Made by a program: the position numbers and the translations under genes | Assembly: GCA_021825655.1 (NCBI GenBank) | Contig: JAKAGU010000001.1 | Location: 1-50,357 of the forward strand | Direction: 5' to 3' | DNA length: 50,357 bases | Origin: a bacterium | GTDB taxonomy: Bacteria; Patescibacteriota; Doudnabacteria; UBA920 | Shown: positions 43,627 through 50,242 of the stretch, piece by piece | Layout of the letters: each line of letters begins with the position of its first letter | How positions within the stretch are numbered: position 1 is the stretch's first letter | The notes under the pieces: model-generated | What the model was told of the DNA's origin: nothing | What the model saw: only the letters and a program-made list of their open reading frames with translations | Databases searched by the model: none

Positions 43627-44397
43627 ATGGTAAATGATTTGCTCAGCCAATTAGGTTTTGGCGAAAAAGAAATCAAAGTGTATTTGGCTTTGCTTCAGCA
43701 CGGCAAACTCTCCCCCGCCTCATTGGCCAAGTTAACCAGCCTGAACCGCACCACTATTTACAGCACGGCCAAAGAACTGGCCCAGAAAGGGGTTATTGCC
43801 GAAGACTTGGGAGGGAAAACTTTGTATTTGGTGGCCAAAGACCCGCGTGATTTGGATTACCTGGCCCAAAAAGAAGAAAAACAGCTGCGGGAAAAACGGG
43901 CCATTATAAAAAACGCGGTTATAGAGCTGCAGGCCATTGCCAAACCTACCCAGTACACTATCCCCAAAATTGTCTTCGTGGCTCAAGATGAAGTAGAAAA
44001 CCATTTATATAAAGCCACTCCCCGGTGGGACGCAAGCATTTTAAAGTACGACGGAACTTGGTGGGGCTACCAGGACCACACCTTTGTTGACTCGTATGAA
44101 AAATGGATCGACTGGTACTGGGAAACCGGCTCAAACCCCAAAACCTCGCTCAAACTTTTAAGCAACGAGACGGCCGAGCAGATAAAAAAGAAAAAGTTTG
44201 AACGAAGGCAAATTCAATTTTGGAAAGAAAGCCACAATTTTAAAACTACCACCTGGATACTGGGCGACTATGTGGTAATGATTGTCACGAACCAAAAACC
44301 GCACTACTTGGTGGAAATCCACGACGCAGTGCTCGCCCATGACCAAAGAGAAATATTTAAGGCCATATGGAAATCCCAAATCGAAAAACCTGTCTAA
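43627..44397 (+). CDS. TrmB-family transcriptional regulator (second copy)
   Basis: 256 residues. The N-terminal winged helix (1-65: LLSQLGFGEKEIKVYLALLQHG, SLAKLTSLNRTTIYSTAKEL) matches the TrmB family and the first copy at 23975 in layout, followed by a helical linker (KEEKQLREKRAIIKNAVIEL) and a C-terminal domain with WYWETGSNPKTSLKLLS and a late HYLVEIHDAVLAHDQREIFKAIW. Ligand and targets are unknown. It is divergent from secreted protein B and has repeats around its promoter. Confidence 0.85.
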   Translation: MVNDLLSQLGFGEKEIKVYLALLQHGKLSPASLAKLTSLNRTTIYSTAKELAQKGVIAEDLGGKTLYLVAKDPRDLDYLAQKEEKQLREKRAIIKNAVIELQAIAKPTQYTIPKIVFVAQDEVENHLYKATPRWDASILKYDGTWWGYQDHTFVDSYEKWIDWYWETGSNPKTSLKLLSNETAEQIKKKKFERRQIQFWKESHNFKTTTWILGDYVVMIVTNQKPHYLVEIHDAVLAHDQREIFKAIWKSQIEKPV

Positions 44398-44407
44398 CTT
44401 GGCCCCA

Positions 44408-44429
44408 CCTCCCAATCGGGAGGTTTTTT
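44408..44429 (+). terminator. Terminator of trmB2
   Basis: CCTCCC (44408-44413) pairs with GGGAGG (44418-44423), then T6. Confidence 0.85.
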
Positions 44430-44430
44430 G

Positions 44431-44458
44431 TTGACAGCACGCGCAGATTTTGTAAAAT
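44431..44458 (+). promoter_or_regulatory. Promoter of the 44502 gene
   Basis: TTGACA (44431-44436), 16 bp, TAAAAT (44453-44458), directly after the trmB2 terminator. Confidence 0.7.
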
Positions 44459-44501
44459 AAATTCCTGTTTAACCCCACTGCCCCCAAAGGAGGATTGTTA
44501 A

Positions 44502-44756
44502 TTGAAAAAGCAGCTCTGTGGCGGAGAAACCTGCCGCAACCCGCAACACCAGGCCATCGGCAACTTGCCTACCAACACGCTCTTTGTGGCCCGTCTGGAT
44601 GGCGATACCGCAACCCGCACTTTTTCCAAGGCCGTCGGCCATCGGATTTTTGCGGTCGGGACTGAAACAACTACGCTCACCAAACAAAAACGGCCAGTTA
44701 TTGAAGGCAGCACCATCAGCATCTGTCGGGTTACGGAGTACTTCCCCGCTGAGTAG
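44502..44756 (+). CDS. Small protein of unknown function, TTG start
   Basis: 84 residues from a TTG 8 nt after a perfect AAAGGAGG. The start codon choice rests on that ribosome site and a promoter just upstream. The chain has two early cysteines (C6 and C11), few charged clusters and no membrane helix; the second half reads like small beta strands (GHRIFAVGTETTTL, GSTISICRVTEYF). No family is recognised. It heads a series of three very short genes with strong ribosome sites. Confidence 0.6.
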   Translation: MKKQLCGGETCRNPQHQAIGNLPTNTLFVARLDGDTATRTFSKAVGHRIFAVGTETTTLTKQKRPVIEGSTISICRVTEYFPAE

Positions 44757-44772
44757 CCGCCTTGCTACGGCC

Positions 44773-44801
44773 TGGACAAAAAATCGGGCCTGTGGTATTT
44801 T
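44773..44801 (+). promoter_or_regulatory. Promoter of the 44830 gene
   Basis: TGGACA (44773-44778), 17 bp, TATTTT (44796-44801). Confidence 0.55.
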
Positions 44802-44829
44802 TTAGGGTCCGACAAAGAAAGGGGGAAGC

Positions 44830-45003
44830 ATGTCGGAAAACACCCGGCCGGGAAAACCTGGCTTTAGCAAACCCCACTACCAAAAGAAGGAGCGCGCCAG
44901 CCTGAAGGAGTGGCTTGCAATCGCCGCGGGATTCATTGCGGCCTGGGCGCTGATTATTTGGGGTCTTATCTGGGCTTACCACAAATGGCTCAAACAACCC
45001 TGA
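44830..45003 (+). CDS. 57-residue single-pass membrane protein
   Basis: The ATG follows GGGGGAAGC. A basic cytoplasmic start (MSENTRPGKPGFSKPHYQKK) leads to one transmembrane helix (about 29-50, WLAIAAGFIAAWALIIWGLIW) and a short tail AYHKWLKQP. The next gene starts 18 bp on with its own AAGGAGG. Function is unknown. It is clearly designed for translation, so I regard it as real despite its size. Confidence 0.65.
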   Translation: MSENTRPGKPGFSKPHYQKKERASLKEWLAIAAGFIAAWALIIWGLIWAYHKWLKQP

Positions 45004-45021
45004 AAGGAAGGAGGAAACACC

Positions 45022-45144
45022 ATGCCGCAGAGTTTGTTCGGCGATGACGGCCCCAGACAGACCGGCAAATCGCCGGTAGCCAAGATCGTCATCGGCCTGC
45101 TCATCGTGCTCGTGGTCATCGGCTATTTTCTTCTCAAGAAGTAG
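45022..45144 (+). CDS. 40-residue single-pass membrane protein
   Basis: The ATG is 6 nt after GGAAGGAGG. The product has a polar start (MPQSLFGDDGPRQTGKSP), one hydrophobic helix (about 19-37, VAKIVIGLLIVLVVIGYFLL) and ends KK. It is co-transcribed with the 44830 gene. No family is recognised. A stem-loop (45182-45216) follows. Confidence 0.6.
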   Translation: MPQSLFGDDGPRQTGKSPVAKIVIGLLIVLVVIGYFLLKK

Positions 45145-45181
45145 CCTGCTACCAACCTACAACCAGGCCGGCCCCGCCTGG

Positions 45182-45216
45182 AACCATTCGCAACCGGAGG
45201 TTTGCGCAACATGGTT
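45182..45216 (+). terminator. Weak stem-loop after the small membrane genes
   Basis: AACCAT pairs with ATGGTT, with GCAA/TTGC inside; there is only a broken U-tract, so termination is uncertain. Confidence 0.35.
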
Positions 45217-45237
45217 TAAAGGGGCTTTTTCATTTGC

Positions 45238-45243
45238 TATAAT
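45238..45243 (+). promoter_or_regulatory. Extended -10 box of msrA
   Basis: TGCTATAAT, ending 9 nt before the ATG, predicting a leader of at most 2-3 nt. Confidence 0.6.
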
Positions 45244-45252
45244 AGTTTCACT

Positions 45253-45792
45253 ATGACTCAAGCTTTAGAAACTGCATATTTTGGCTCTGGCTGCTTTTGG
45301 TGCACGGAGGCTGTCTTTAAAAATTTAAAAGGTGTCGTTTCGGTCGTCTCCGGCTATGGCGGCGGCAAGGTGGAAAACCCCAGCTACGAAGCTGTCTGTT
45401 CCGGTCAAACGGGCCACGCCGAATGCACCAAGGTTGAATTCGACCCAAAAATCATACCTTACGGAAAATTGGTAGAAGTATTTTTCCTTACCCATGACCC
45501 CACCACCTTAAACCGGCAGGGCAACGACGTGGGCGAACAATACCGGAGCGTTATTTTTTACTTAACCCCCGGGCAAAAATCGCAGGCAGAAAAGGTTAAG
45601 GACGAAATTGAAAAAGAAAATATCTACAAATCCCCGATTGTAACCCAAATTGAACCTTTTAAAAACTTTTTTTCTGCGGAAAACTACCACCAAAACTACT
45701 TTGCCAATAACCCCAACGCGCCTTATTGTCAGGTGGTAATCAACCCCAAGATTGCCAAGTTCAGGCAAAAATTCGCAGCCTACCTGAAATAA
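45253..45792 (+). CDS. msrA: Peptide methionine-S-sulfoxide reductase MsrA
   Basis: 179 residues. The catalytic motif GSGCFWCTEAVF has the nucleophile C14; the GY-GGG (YGGGKVENPSYEAV), TGHAECTKVEFDP and DPTTLNRQGND...EQYRS segments are all present. MsrA reduces methionine-S-sulfoxide in proteins with thioredoxin. The resolving cysteine near the C-terminus of some MsrA forms is not obvious; C156 (PYCQVV) is a candidate. No MsrB is fused. A perfect terminator follows. Confidence 0.97.
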   Translation: MTQALETAYFGSGCFWCTEAVFKNLKGVVSVVSGYGGGKVENPSYEAVCSGQTGHAECTKVEFDPKIIPYGKLVEVFFLTHDPTTLNRQGNDVGEQYRSVIFYLTPGQKSQAEKVKDEIEKENIYKSPIVTQIEPFKNFFSAENYHQNYFANNPNAPYCQVVINPKIAKFRQKFAAYLK

Positions 45793-45805
45793 GCACATCA
45801 AACAT

Positions 45806-45829
45806 AAAACCGCCCCAAGGGGCGGTTTT
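45806..45829. terminator. Bidirectional terminator after msrA
   Basis: An 11-bp perfect inverted repeat, AAAACCGCCCC and complement, with a 2-nt centre. Confidence 0.9.
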
Positions 45830-45832
45830 ATG

Positions 45833-46150
45833 TTACCGGATCTGCCAGCGATACCTCTTCATATCCAGTACAAAACCAGCGCCCATTTCCAACCCGTCCT
45901 TTTCCAAAAACGCACGTTGCTCGATTTTTGTGGCAATCGGGTTGCCTTTAATGGAAAGCTCGCCTTTTTGGTTAACCACGCGCCACCAGGGAACAGGCTG
46001 GTCCTTAGGACCCAGGCTGCGAAGCACCCAGCCCACTTGCCGGGCTGCGCGCGGGCTGCCCAATGCGGCGGCAACCTGACCGTAACTGACCACCCGGCCC
46101 TTGGGGATTTTACTGACTAGTTTTAAAACTTCTTCCTTAAATCCGTTCAT
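45833..46150 (-). CDS. Alkyltransferase-like protein (ATL), no active-site Cys
   Basis: 105 residues of the MGMT C-terminal fold: IPKGRVVSYGQVAAALGSPRAARQVG keeps the tyrosine and the arginine-finger helix, but the usual PCHRV reads P54-W55-W56-R57-V58. Cys-to-Trp is the mark of ATL proteins, which bind O6-alkylguanine and hand it to nucleotide excision repair rather than repairing it themselves. This fits uvrB in the same genome. It overlaps the YgjP-like gene by 14 bp. A change to two Trp (His also lost) is unusual. Confidence 0.88.
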   Translation of the reverse strand: MNGFKEEVLKLVSKIPKGRVVSYGQVAAALGSPRAARQVGWVLRSLGPKDQPVPWWRVVNQKGELSIKGNPIATKIEQRAFLEKDGLEMGAGFVLDMKRYRWQIR

Positions 46151-46694
46151 GGTTTTTTAGCTCCTTGCGGCAGATTTTATAATTGGGAATCGCCAAGGAA
46201 ACCAGCGTCCAAAATTTTGCGGAATGGTTAAATTCTTGCAAATGGCAAAGTTCGTGCACCACCAGGTAATCCACCAGGTAATCCGGCAGATAAAGAATTT
46301 GGTAATTAAAATTCAAATTGCGCTTGCGGCTGCAGCTGCCCCAGCGGGTTGATTGGTTTTTAACGCTGACTCGATTATAAAAAAAGTTATACCTCTGATT
46401 CCAGAGTACCACTTTTTGCTTGGCTAAAACCAAAGCTGCAGCTTTCTGGTTCAGGTATTCTTTTCTGGACGCTTTCCGGATGGGGGCCGGGTGGTGGTTT
46501 TTAAAAAAATCCAATTTTTTGATTACCCAAGAAATTTTCTGCTGAAGGAAGTCTTCTATCCGTCCCACTTCAAAACCCAAAGGTGCGGTCACCACCACGT
46601 CTCCGGTGTAATATACCGCCAAACGCAAATTCCGCGCCCGCCGGCTGTGTTTTAATTTATAAGCAACGTTTTGCTTATCGGTCTTAAAAATCAT
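46137..46694 (-). CDS. YgjP-like zinc metallopeptidase domain protein (DUF45)
   Basis: 185 residues. The zinc motif HELCHLQEFNH (147-157: H147, E148, H151, H157) and the upstream conserved STRWGSCSRKRNLNFN are those of the YgjP/SprT-like WLM family. The N-terminal half is beta-rich and basic. No transmembrane segment is seen. The substrate is unknown. It is third in a four-gene operon starting at ywbE, ending with the ATL gene, whose start it overlaps. Confidence 0.88.
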   Translation of the reverse strand: MIFKTDKQNVAYKLKHSRRARNLRLAVYYTGDVVVTAPLGFEVGRIEDFLQQKISWVIKKLDFFKNHHPAPIRKASRKEYLNQKAAALVLAKQKVVLWNQRYNFFYNRVSVKNQSTRWGSCSRKRNLNFNYQILYLPDYLVDYLVVHELCHLQEFNHSAKFWTLVSLAIPNYKICRKELKNHERI

Positions 46695-46696
46695 AC

Positions 46697-47206
46697 CTAA
46701 GTCCTACGGCTGTCATAAGCCCAGTGCAACAATACCTGACGTTGCCGAGGCCGGCAGCTGCAATCCCCGGGCCGGCAGTGCTTCTTTATCTGAGCAAGGT
46801 GACGTTTAATATTCCTCCAACGCTTAATTTGAACTTGGTCGTAATCAGGCATCCGTCGCCCTAGGTAATACCGACAGTACCATTGAAACCACCCGCGGGG
46901 GTCGACCGGATGAACCCAGCCTTTTTTCCGCCAAGCTTTCAGGGACTGGCTAGCATCAACCTTAAAATAATTAAGTTGGATGTCTTTCTTACCCGGCGAC
47001 AATTTGGCCTTCTTAAACCAAACTGCCGGAAACTCTGCCCGACAATCAGTGAGGTACTTGCCGCCAAATACCCCCAGCTCAAGCATTTGTCTGGGGGTGA
47101 GCTGGGGCTTAAAGTCCGGAGAAAACCTTTTGCCCACCGGAGCCACCAGCTGGTACTTGTAATTGTGCTGCAGCTTGTCGTTGACCAAAATAAACCGCGG
47201 GCTCAT
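46697..47206 (-). CDS. Conserved protein of unknown function, Trp- and Cys-rich end
   Basis: 169 residues. Recurrent blocks TPRQMLELGVFGGKYL, DCRAEFPAVWF, DPRGWFQWYCRYYLGRR and CRPRQRQVLLHWAYD belong to a conserved uncharacterised family I have seen across bacteria and eukaryotes, but I cannot name a function. It is rich in aromatic and basic residues and has four Cys near the C-terminus, possibly metal-binding. It overlaps the ywbE stop region by 4 bp (ATGA) and precedes the YgjP-like gene by 2 bp. Confidence 0.75.
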   Translation of the reverse strand: MSPRFILVNDKLQHNYKYQLVAPVGKRFSPDFKPQLTPRQMLELGVFGGKYLTDCRAEFPAVWFKKAKLSPGKKDIQLNYFKVDASQSLKAWRKKGWVHPVDPRGWFQWYCRYYLGRRMPDYDQVQIKRWRNIKRHLAQIKKHCRPGDCSCRPRQRQVLLHWAYDSRRT

Positions 47207-47418
47207 AAGCTTTCCAAAGTGGCTTTACTTAAAATGTTTTGCACCCGGCCCACCTGCCCGTCCTCCAGCCGCACTTTAATGCCGTGGGGATGGAAAGCGG
47301 AACTGGTTAAAAGCTCTGCCACCTTGCCGCGCGTCAGGCGGCCGCTTTTCTGGTCGGCTTTTAACACAACCTCCACCTCAGCGCCAATTTTAATATCTTC
47401 ACGATGTTGTCCGTTCAT
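47203..47418 (-). CDS. ywbE: YwbE family protein
   Basis: 71 residues, matching the YwbE/DUF2196 pattern: GQHREDIKIGAEVEVVLK, SGRLTRGKVAELLTSSAFHP and HGIKVRLEDGQVGRVQ. It is a small beta-barrel-type protein with no established function. The start codon is supported by a TATAAT 6 nt upstream (leaderless). It heads the ywbE-unknown-ygjP-ATL operon. Confidence 0.9.
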   Translation of the reverse strand: MNGQHREDIKIGAEVEVVLKADQKSGRLTRGKVAELLTSSAFHPHGIKVRLEDGQVGRVQNILSKATLESL

Positions 47419-47424
47419 ACCTAT

Positions 47425-47430
47425 ATTATA
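47425..47430 (-). promoter_or_regulatory. Extended -10 box of ywbE, leaderless
   Basis: On the minus strand TGGTATAAT, exactly 6 nt before the ATG at 47418. Confidence 0.65.
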
Positions 47431-47443
47431 CCATCCTTAATTT

Positions 47444-47471
47444 AAAAGCCGCCTGCCAAAAGGCAGACGGC
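47444..47471 (-). terminator. Terminator of the DUF1059 gene
   Basis: A 10-bp stem with one mismatch (47448-47457 with 47462-47471), then TTTT on the minus strand. Confidence 0.75.
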
Positions 47472-47486
47472 AAGACAGGGGTTGGA

Positions 47487-47711
47487 TTAAACGTTGTCCG
47501 CAGTTTTCTCCCACACGTCCTCGAACATCTGGTTCCACTTGCTGTTATCCTCTGGCGACATGGTCTTCATCTGCTCAGCCACTTTCATGTGGTCTGGGTC
47601 TGTGGAGGCCATAACGTGCTGAGCCCCCTGGTCCATGACTGATTTCGGCGTACTGCCGGTGAAAGCCATGTCGCAAGGCCCGCCCGTCTGCCTGCATGTG
47701 ATTGTTTTCAT
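47487..47711 (-). CDS. DUF1059-like small metal-binding protein
   Basis: 74 residues. The start MKTITCRQTGGPCDMAFTG with two early cysteines (C6, C13) and the later QHVMASTDPDHMKV matches the DUF1059 pattern (small putative metal-binding proteins). The C-terminal 25 residues are an added acidic/Trp-containing helix. Its role is unknown. It is a single gene; a TTGACT...TATAAA pair 40 bp upstream could be the promoter. Confidence 0.75.
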   Translation of the reverse strand: MKTITCRQTGGPCDMAFTGSTPKSVMDQGAQHVMASTDPDHMKVAEQMKTMSPEDNSKWNQMFEDVWEKTADNV

Positions 47712-47772
47712 ATGCTTTGAAGGTTAATAATCAGTACTAAAAGTTTATAAAAGCTTGAACGCAAAGTCAAAA

Positions 47773-48075
47773 CTACCTGTGTGCCATACCTTCCTCTTCG
47801 GCTTTAATTGCTTTCAGTTGTTTTTGGGCAACTGCAACTATGGCTTCAAGTCGATGGTGGTTTTCTTGGGGCGCTTTAAGCACAGCCTCGGCGTCGTACA
47901 CGATAGTTTGTAAAGCTTCTTTTAACCTAAACATGACTTCTTTATCCATAAGTTTGATTTTAGTTAATCTAGCTTGAGTATAACTGAGTTGAACCAAACC
48001 GAACAGGAGCAAGAGAAGTAAAACTGCTTGAGTTTTAAGGGTTGACAAAATATAATACTTATGATATAATCTCAT
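47773..48075 (-). CDS. Small membrane-anchored protein, unknown
   Basis: 100 residues from the ATG at 48075; a longer start at 48111 would place the N-terminus over the helicase promoter region. One hydrophobic helix (about 14-34, QAVLLLLLLFGLVQLSY) is followed by an extracytoplasmic or cytoplasmic helical domain rich in Lys, Glu and Ala (MFRLKEALQTIVYDAEAVLK, RLEAIVAVAQKQLKAIK). It is AT-rich compared with its neighbours. No family is recognised. Its promoter region overlaps the divergent DEAD-box promoter. Confidence 0.6.
   Translation of the reverse strand: MRLYHKYYILSTLKTQAVLLLLLLFGLVQLSYTQARLTKIKLMDKEVMFRLKEALQTIVYDAEAVLKAPQENHHRLEAIVAVAQKQLKAIKAEEEGMAHR
48042..48070 (+). promoter_or_regulatory. 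Perfect consensus promoter of the DEAD-box helicase
   Basis: TTGACA (48042-48047), 17 bp, TATAAT (48065-48070). Start expected near 48077. Confidence 0.88.
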
Positions 48076-48116
48076 TACATTAATAACGACTCGGCACTCA
48101 TTTTTCAGCAATACAC

Positions 48117-48153
48117 TTTCTGACCTTGAGAATTTCGGGTCAGAAATTTTTTT
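48117..48153 (+). terminator. Terminator in the DEAD-box leader (possible attenuator)
   Basis: A 9-bp stem TTTCTGACC/GGTCAGAAA (48117-48125, 48138-48146) and T7 (48147-48153), ending 5 nt before the helicase ATG. The 77-nt transcript would carry only a leader. Confidence 0.75.
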
Positions 48154-48158
48154 ATCTC

Positions 48159-49466
48159 ATGCAGACGGACTCTTTTAACGGTTTGGGTATTGCGCCCAAA
48201 CTTTTGGAAATTTTGGATAAGCTGAAATTTACTGTTCCTACCCCGATTCAAAAACAGTCCATCCCCCACGCGCTGTCAGGCAAGGACTTAATGGGGATTG
48301 CCCAGACAGGTACGGGCAAAACCTTGGCTTTTGGCGTACCCATGATCCAGCGCCTGGCCCAGCACAAAGGCTTGGGCCTGGTCATCCTGCCCACCCGGGA
48401 ACTTGCTTTACAGGTTAACGACTCGTTGGGCCAGGTTGGCAAAAGCCTGGGATTAAAAACCGCAATTCTAATTGGCGGCGAAAACATCCGCAGGCAAATC
48501 CAACAGCTCCGCGCCAGGCCCCATATTATTATCGGCACGCCCGGACGGCTTATCGACCATTTGGAACAGCGAACTTTAAAATTGGACGCGGTCAACGTGT
48601 TGGTTTTAGACGAAGCCGACCGCATGCTAGACATGGGCTTTGCCCCGCAGATTAAGCGCGTCCTTGAAACAGTGCCCAAAAACCGGCAGACCCTGCTGTT
48701 TTCTGCAACCATGCCCGAAGAGATTGTAAATATTGCCAAATCTTATATGCACTTACCGGTGCGGGTGGAAGTGGCTCCGGCCGGCAGTGCCTCAAAAAAC
48801 GTGGAACAGGAATTGTTTTTTGTGCGCCGCGAAGACAAGATGGCCCTACTGCAAAACCTACTCACCGAATATAAGGGCAGTGTATTAGTTTTTACCCGCA
48901 CCAAATTCGGCGCAAAAAAAATTGCAGCCGCCCTAAAAAAGAACGGGCACGCTTCCGCTGAAATCCATTCCAACCGCAGCCTAAACCAGCGCTTGGAGGC
49001 CTTGGCTGGATTCAAAATCGGCAAGTACCGGGTTATGGTTGCCACGGACATCGCGGCCCGGGGCATTGACGTCACGGGAATTGAGCTGGTAATAAACTAC
49101 GACCTGCCGGAGCAGCCCGGCGACTATGTCCACCGCATTGGCCGCACCGGCAGAGCCTCTCATATGGGCCGCGCCATATCCTTTGCCACACCCGAACAAA
49201 AACACGACGTACGCGCTATTGAGCGGCTGATTAAGAAACAATTGCCAATCTCCCCTTTGCCACAATTACCTAAAGCAGCCTTCAGCCCCGCTCCGTCTTT
49301 ATACAGCCGTTACCCCCACAGTCCGGCAGAGCCCAAACCAACGGAGTTTAAGCCGCGCGGTTTTATGGCACGGCCCAAGAAAAATTTTGGCAAAAGAAAA
49401 GCTCCGGCCTACTTCCAGAGGTCCAACGGCCCCAGACGCGGCTGGCCTCAAGACGGCAGCTTCTAA
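48159..49466 (+). CDS. DEAD-box RNA helicase
   Basis: 435 residues from the ATG at 48159; the TTG at 48126 lies inside the terminator stem. Motifs: Q-motif PTPIQKQSIP, I AQTGTGKT (48-55), Ia PTRELA, II DEAD (151-154), III SAT (182-184), VI HRIGRTGRA. The C-terminal tail (about 375-435) is Pro/Arg/Lys-rich without an RNA-binding fold, as in RhlE-type helicases. It would unwind RNA in ribosome assembly or cold growth. The upstream attenuator suggests self- or temperature-responsive control. Confidence 0.95.
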   Translation: MQTDSFNGLGIAPKLLEILDKLKFTVPTPIQKQSIPHALSGKDLMGIAQTGTGKTLAFGVPMIQRLAQHKGLGLVILPTRELALQVNDSLGQVGKSLGLKTAILIGGENIRRQIQQLRARPHIIIGTPGRLIDHLEQRTLKLDAVNVLVLDEADRMLDMGFAPQIKRVLETVPKNRQTLLFSATMPEEIVNIAKSYMHLPVRVEVAPAGSASKNVEQELFFVRREDKMALLQNLLTEYKGSVLVFTRTKFGAKKIAAALKKNGHASAEIHSNRSLNQRLEALAGFKIGKYRVMVATDIAARGIDVTGIELVINYDLPEQPGDYVHRIGRTGRASHMGRAISFATPEQKHDVRAIERLIKKQLPISPLPQLPKAAFSPAPSLYSRYPHSPAEPKPTEFKPRGFMARPKKNFGKRKAPAYFQRSNGPRRGWPQDGSF

Positions 49467-49473
49467 ATAAAAA

Positions 49474-49498
49474 ACCGCCTTTATTAGGCGGTTTTTTT
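49474..49498. terminator. Bidirectional terminator after the DEAD-box gene
   Basis: ACCGCCT and AGGCGGT around a 5-nt loop, followed by T-run; it also ends the convergent rsmE gene. Confidence 0.85.
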
Positions 49499-49509
49499 AT
49501 TTACTTGCC

Positions 49510-50238
49510 CTACCCAGCTACCACATCCTGGCTGATAGCCACAGCCGCAAGCGCTGCAGTTTCCGCTCTTAACAGCACTGGCCCCAAACTCGCCGCAGCA
49601 GAACGGGGCAACCCCAACACCTGACGGTTTTCAGCTTGAGTAAAGCCGCCTTCCGGGCCCACAAACAAACCTAAGGTGGCCAAACCCCGTCCCACCACTT
49701 GTCCGAGCTTTTTTTCAGCCGTTGGGTCGAGCAAAATTACCTGATCCAATTTTCCCGCCAGCGCAAGCGCGGCTGGCAGATCTTTTACGTACGCCAGCTC
49801 AGGTGGCGCAACTCTTTCGCTTTGTTTAGCCGCCTCCCATAATATTTTCCCCCAGCGGGATTGTCGTTCTTCAAACTTTTGCCGGGTCAGGACATGGGCC
49901 ACGTTCTGGGAATTAAATAGCACCACCCTGCCTGCAAGCAACTCGGTGGTTTTCTGCAAGACCATATCCAGCGCCGCTTGGTTTATGTAGGCCAAAAAAA
50001 GGGTTGTGGTGGTTTTGGGTTCCTGCGGCACAACCACCGGTTCCTTAACCACAGCTGTCAGGCTCTTTTTCTTAACTTCAACCGCTTCGCATAAAAACCT
50101 TTTTCCGTCAGGCCCCTGAAACCGCACCACCTCGCCCGGCCTCAGCCGCCGGGACAGCAACAAATGACCTGCCTCTTCGCCGGTTAAATCCAAAGTTTGG
50201 CCGATATGCAAATTTTCAGGGCTTAAAAAATACGGCAT
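49510..50238 (-). CDS. rsmE: 16S rRNA m3U1498 methyltransferase RsmE
   Basis: 242 residues from the ATG at 50238; the longer in-frame start at 50265 would overlap the preceding gene. An N-terminal PUA-like part (MPYFLSPENLHIGQTLDLTG, HLLLSRRLRPGEVVRFQ) is followed by the SPOUT knot with LFVGPEGGFTQAE and LGPVLLRAETAALAAVA. It methylates N3 of U1498 in the small subunit. It follows a DUF721-like gene by 4 bp. Confidence 0.95.
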   Translation of the reverse strand: MPYFLSPENLHIGQTLDLTGEEAGHLLLSRRLRPGEVVRFQGPDGKRFLCEAVEVKKKSLTAVVKEPVVVPQEPKTTTTLFLAYINQAALDMVLQKTTELLAGRVVLFNSQNVAHVLTRQKFEERQSRWGKILWEAAKQSERVAPPELAYVKDLPAALALAGKLDQVILLDPTAEKKLGQVVGRGLATLGLFVGPEGGFTQAENRQVLGLPRSAAASLGPVLLRAETAALAAVAISQDVVAG

Positions 50239-50242
50239 AGTT

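Noticed and set aside
48126-48158. TTG start at 48126 for the DEAD-box helicase
   Set aside because: It is inside the terminator stem and its codons read through the T-run; the ATG at 48159 begins the conserved Q-motif region.
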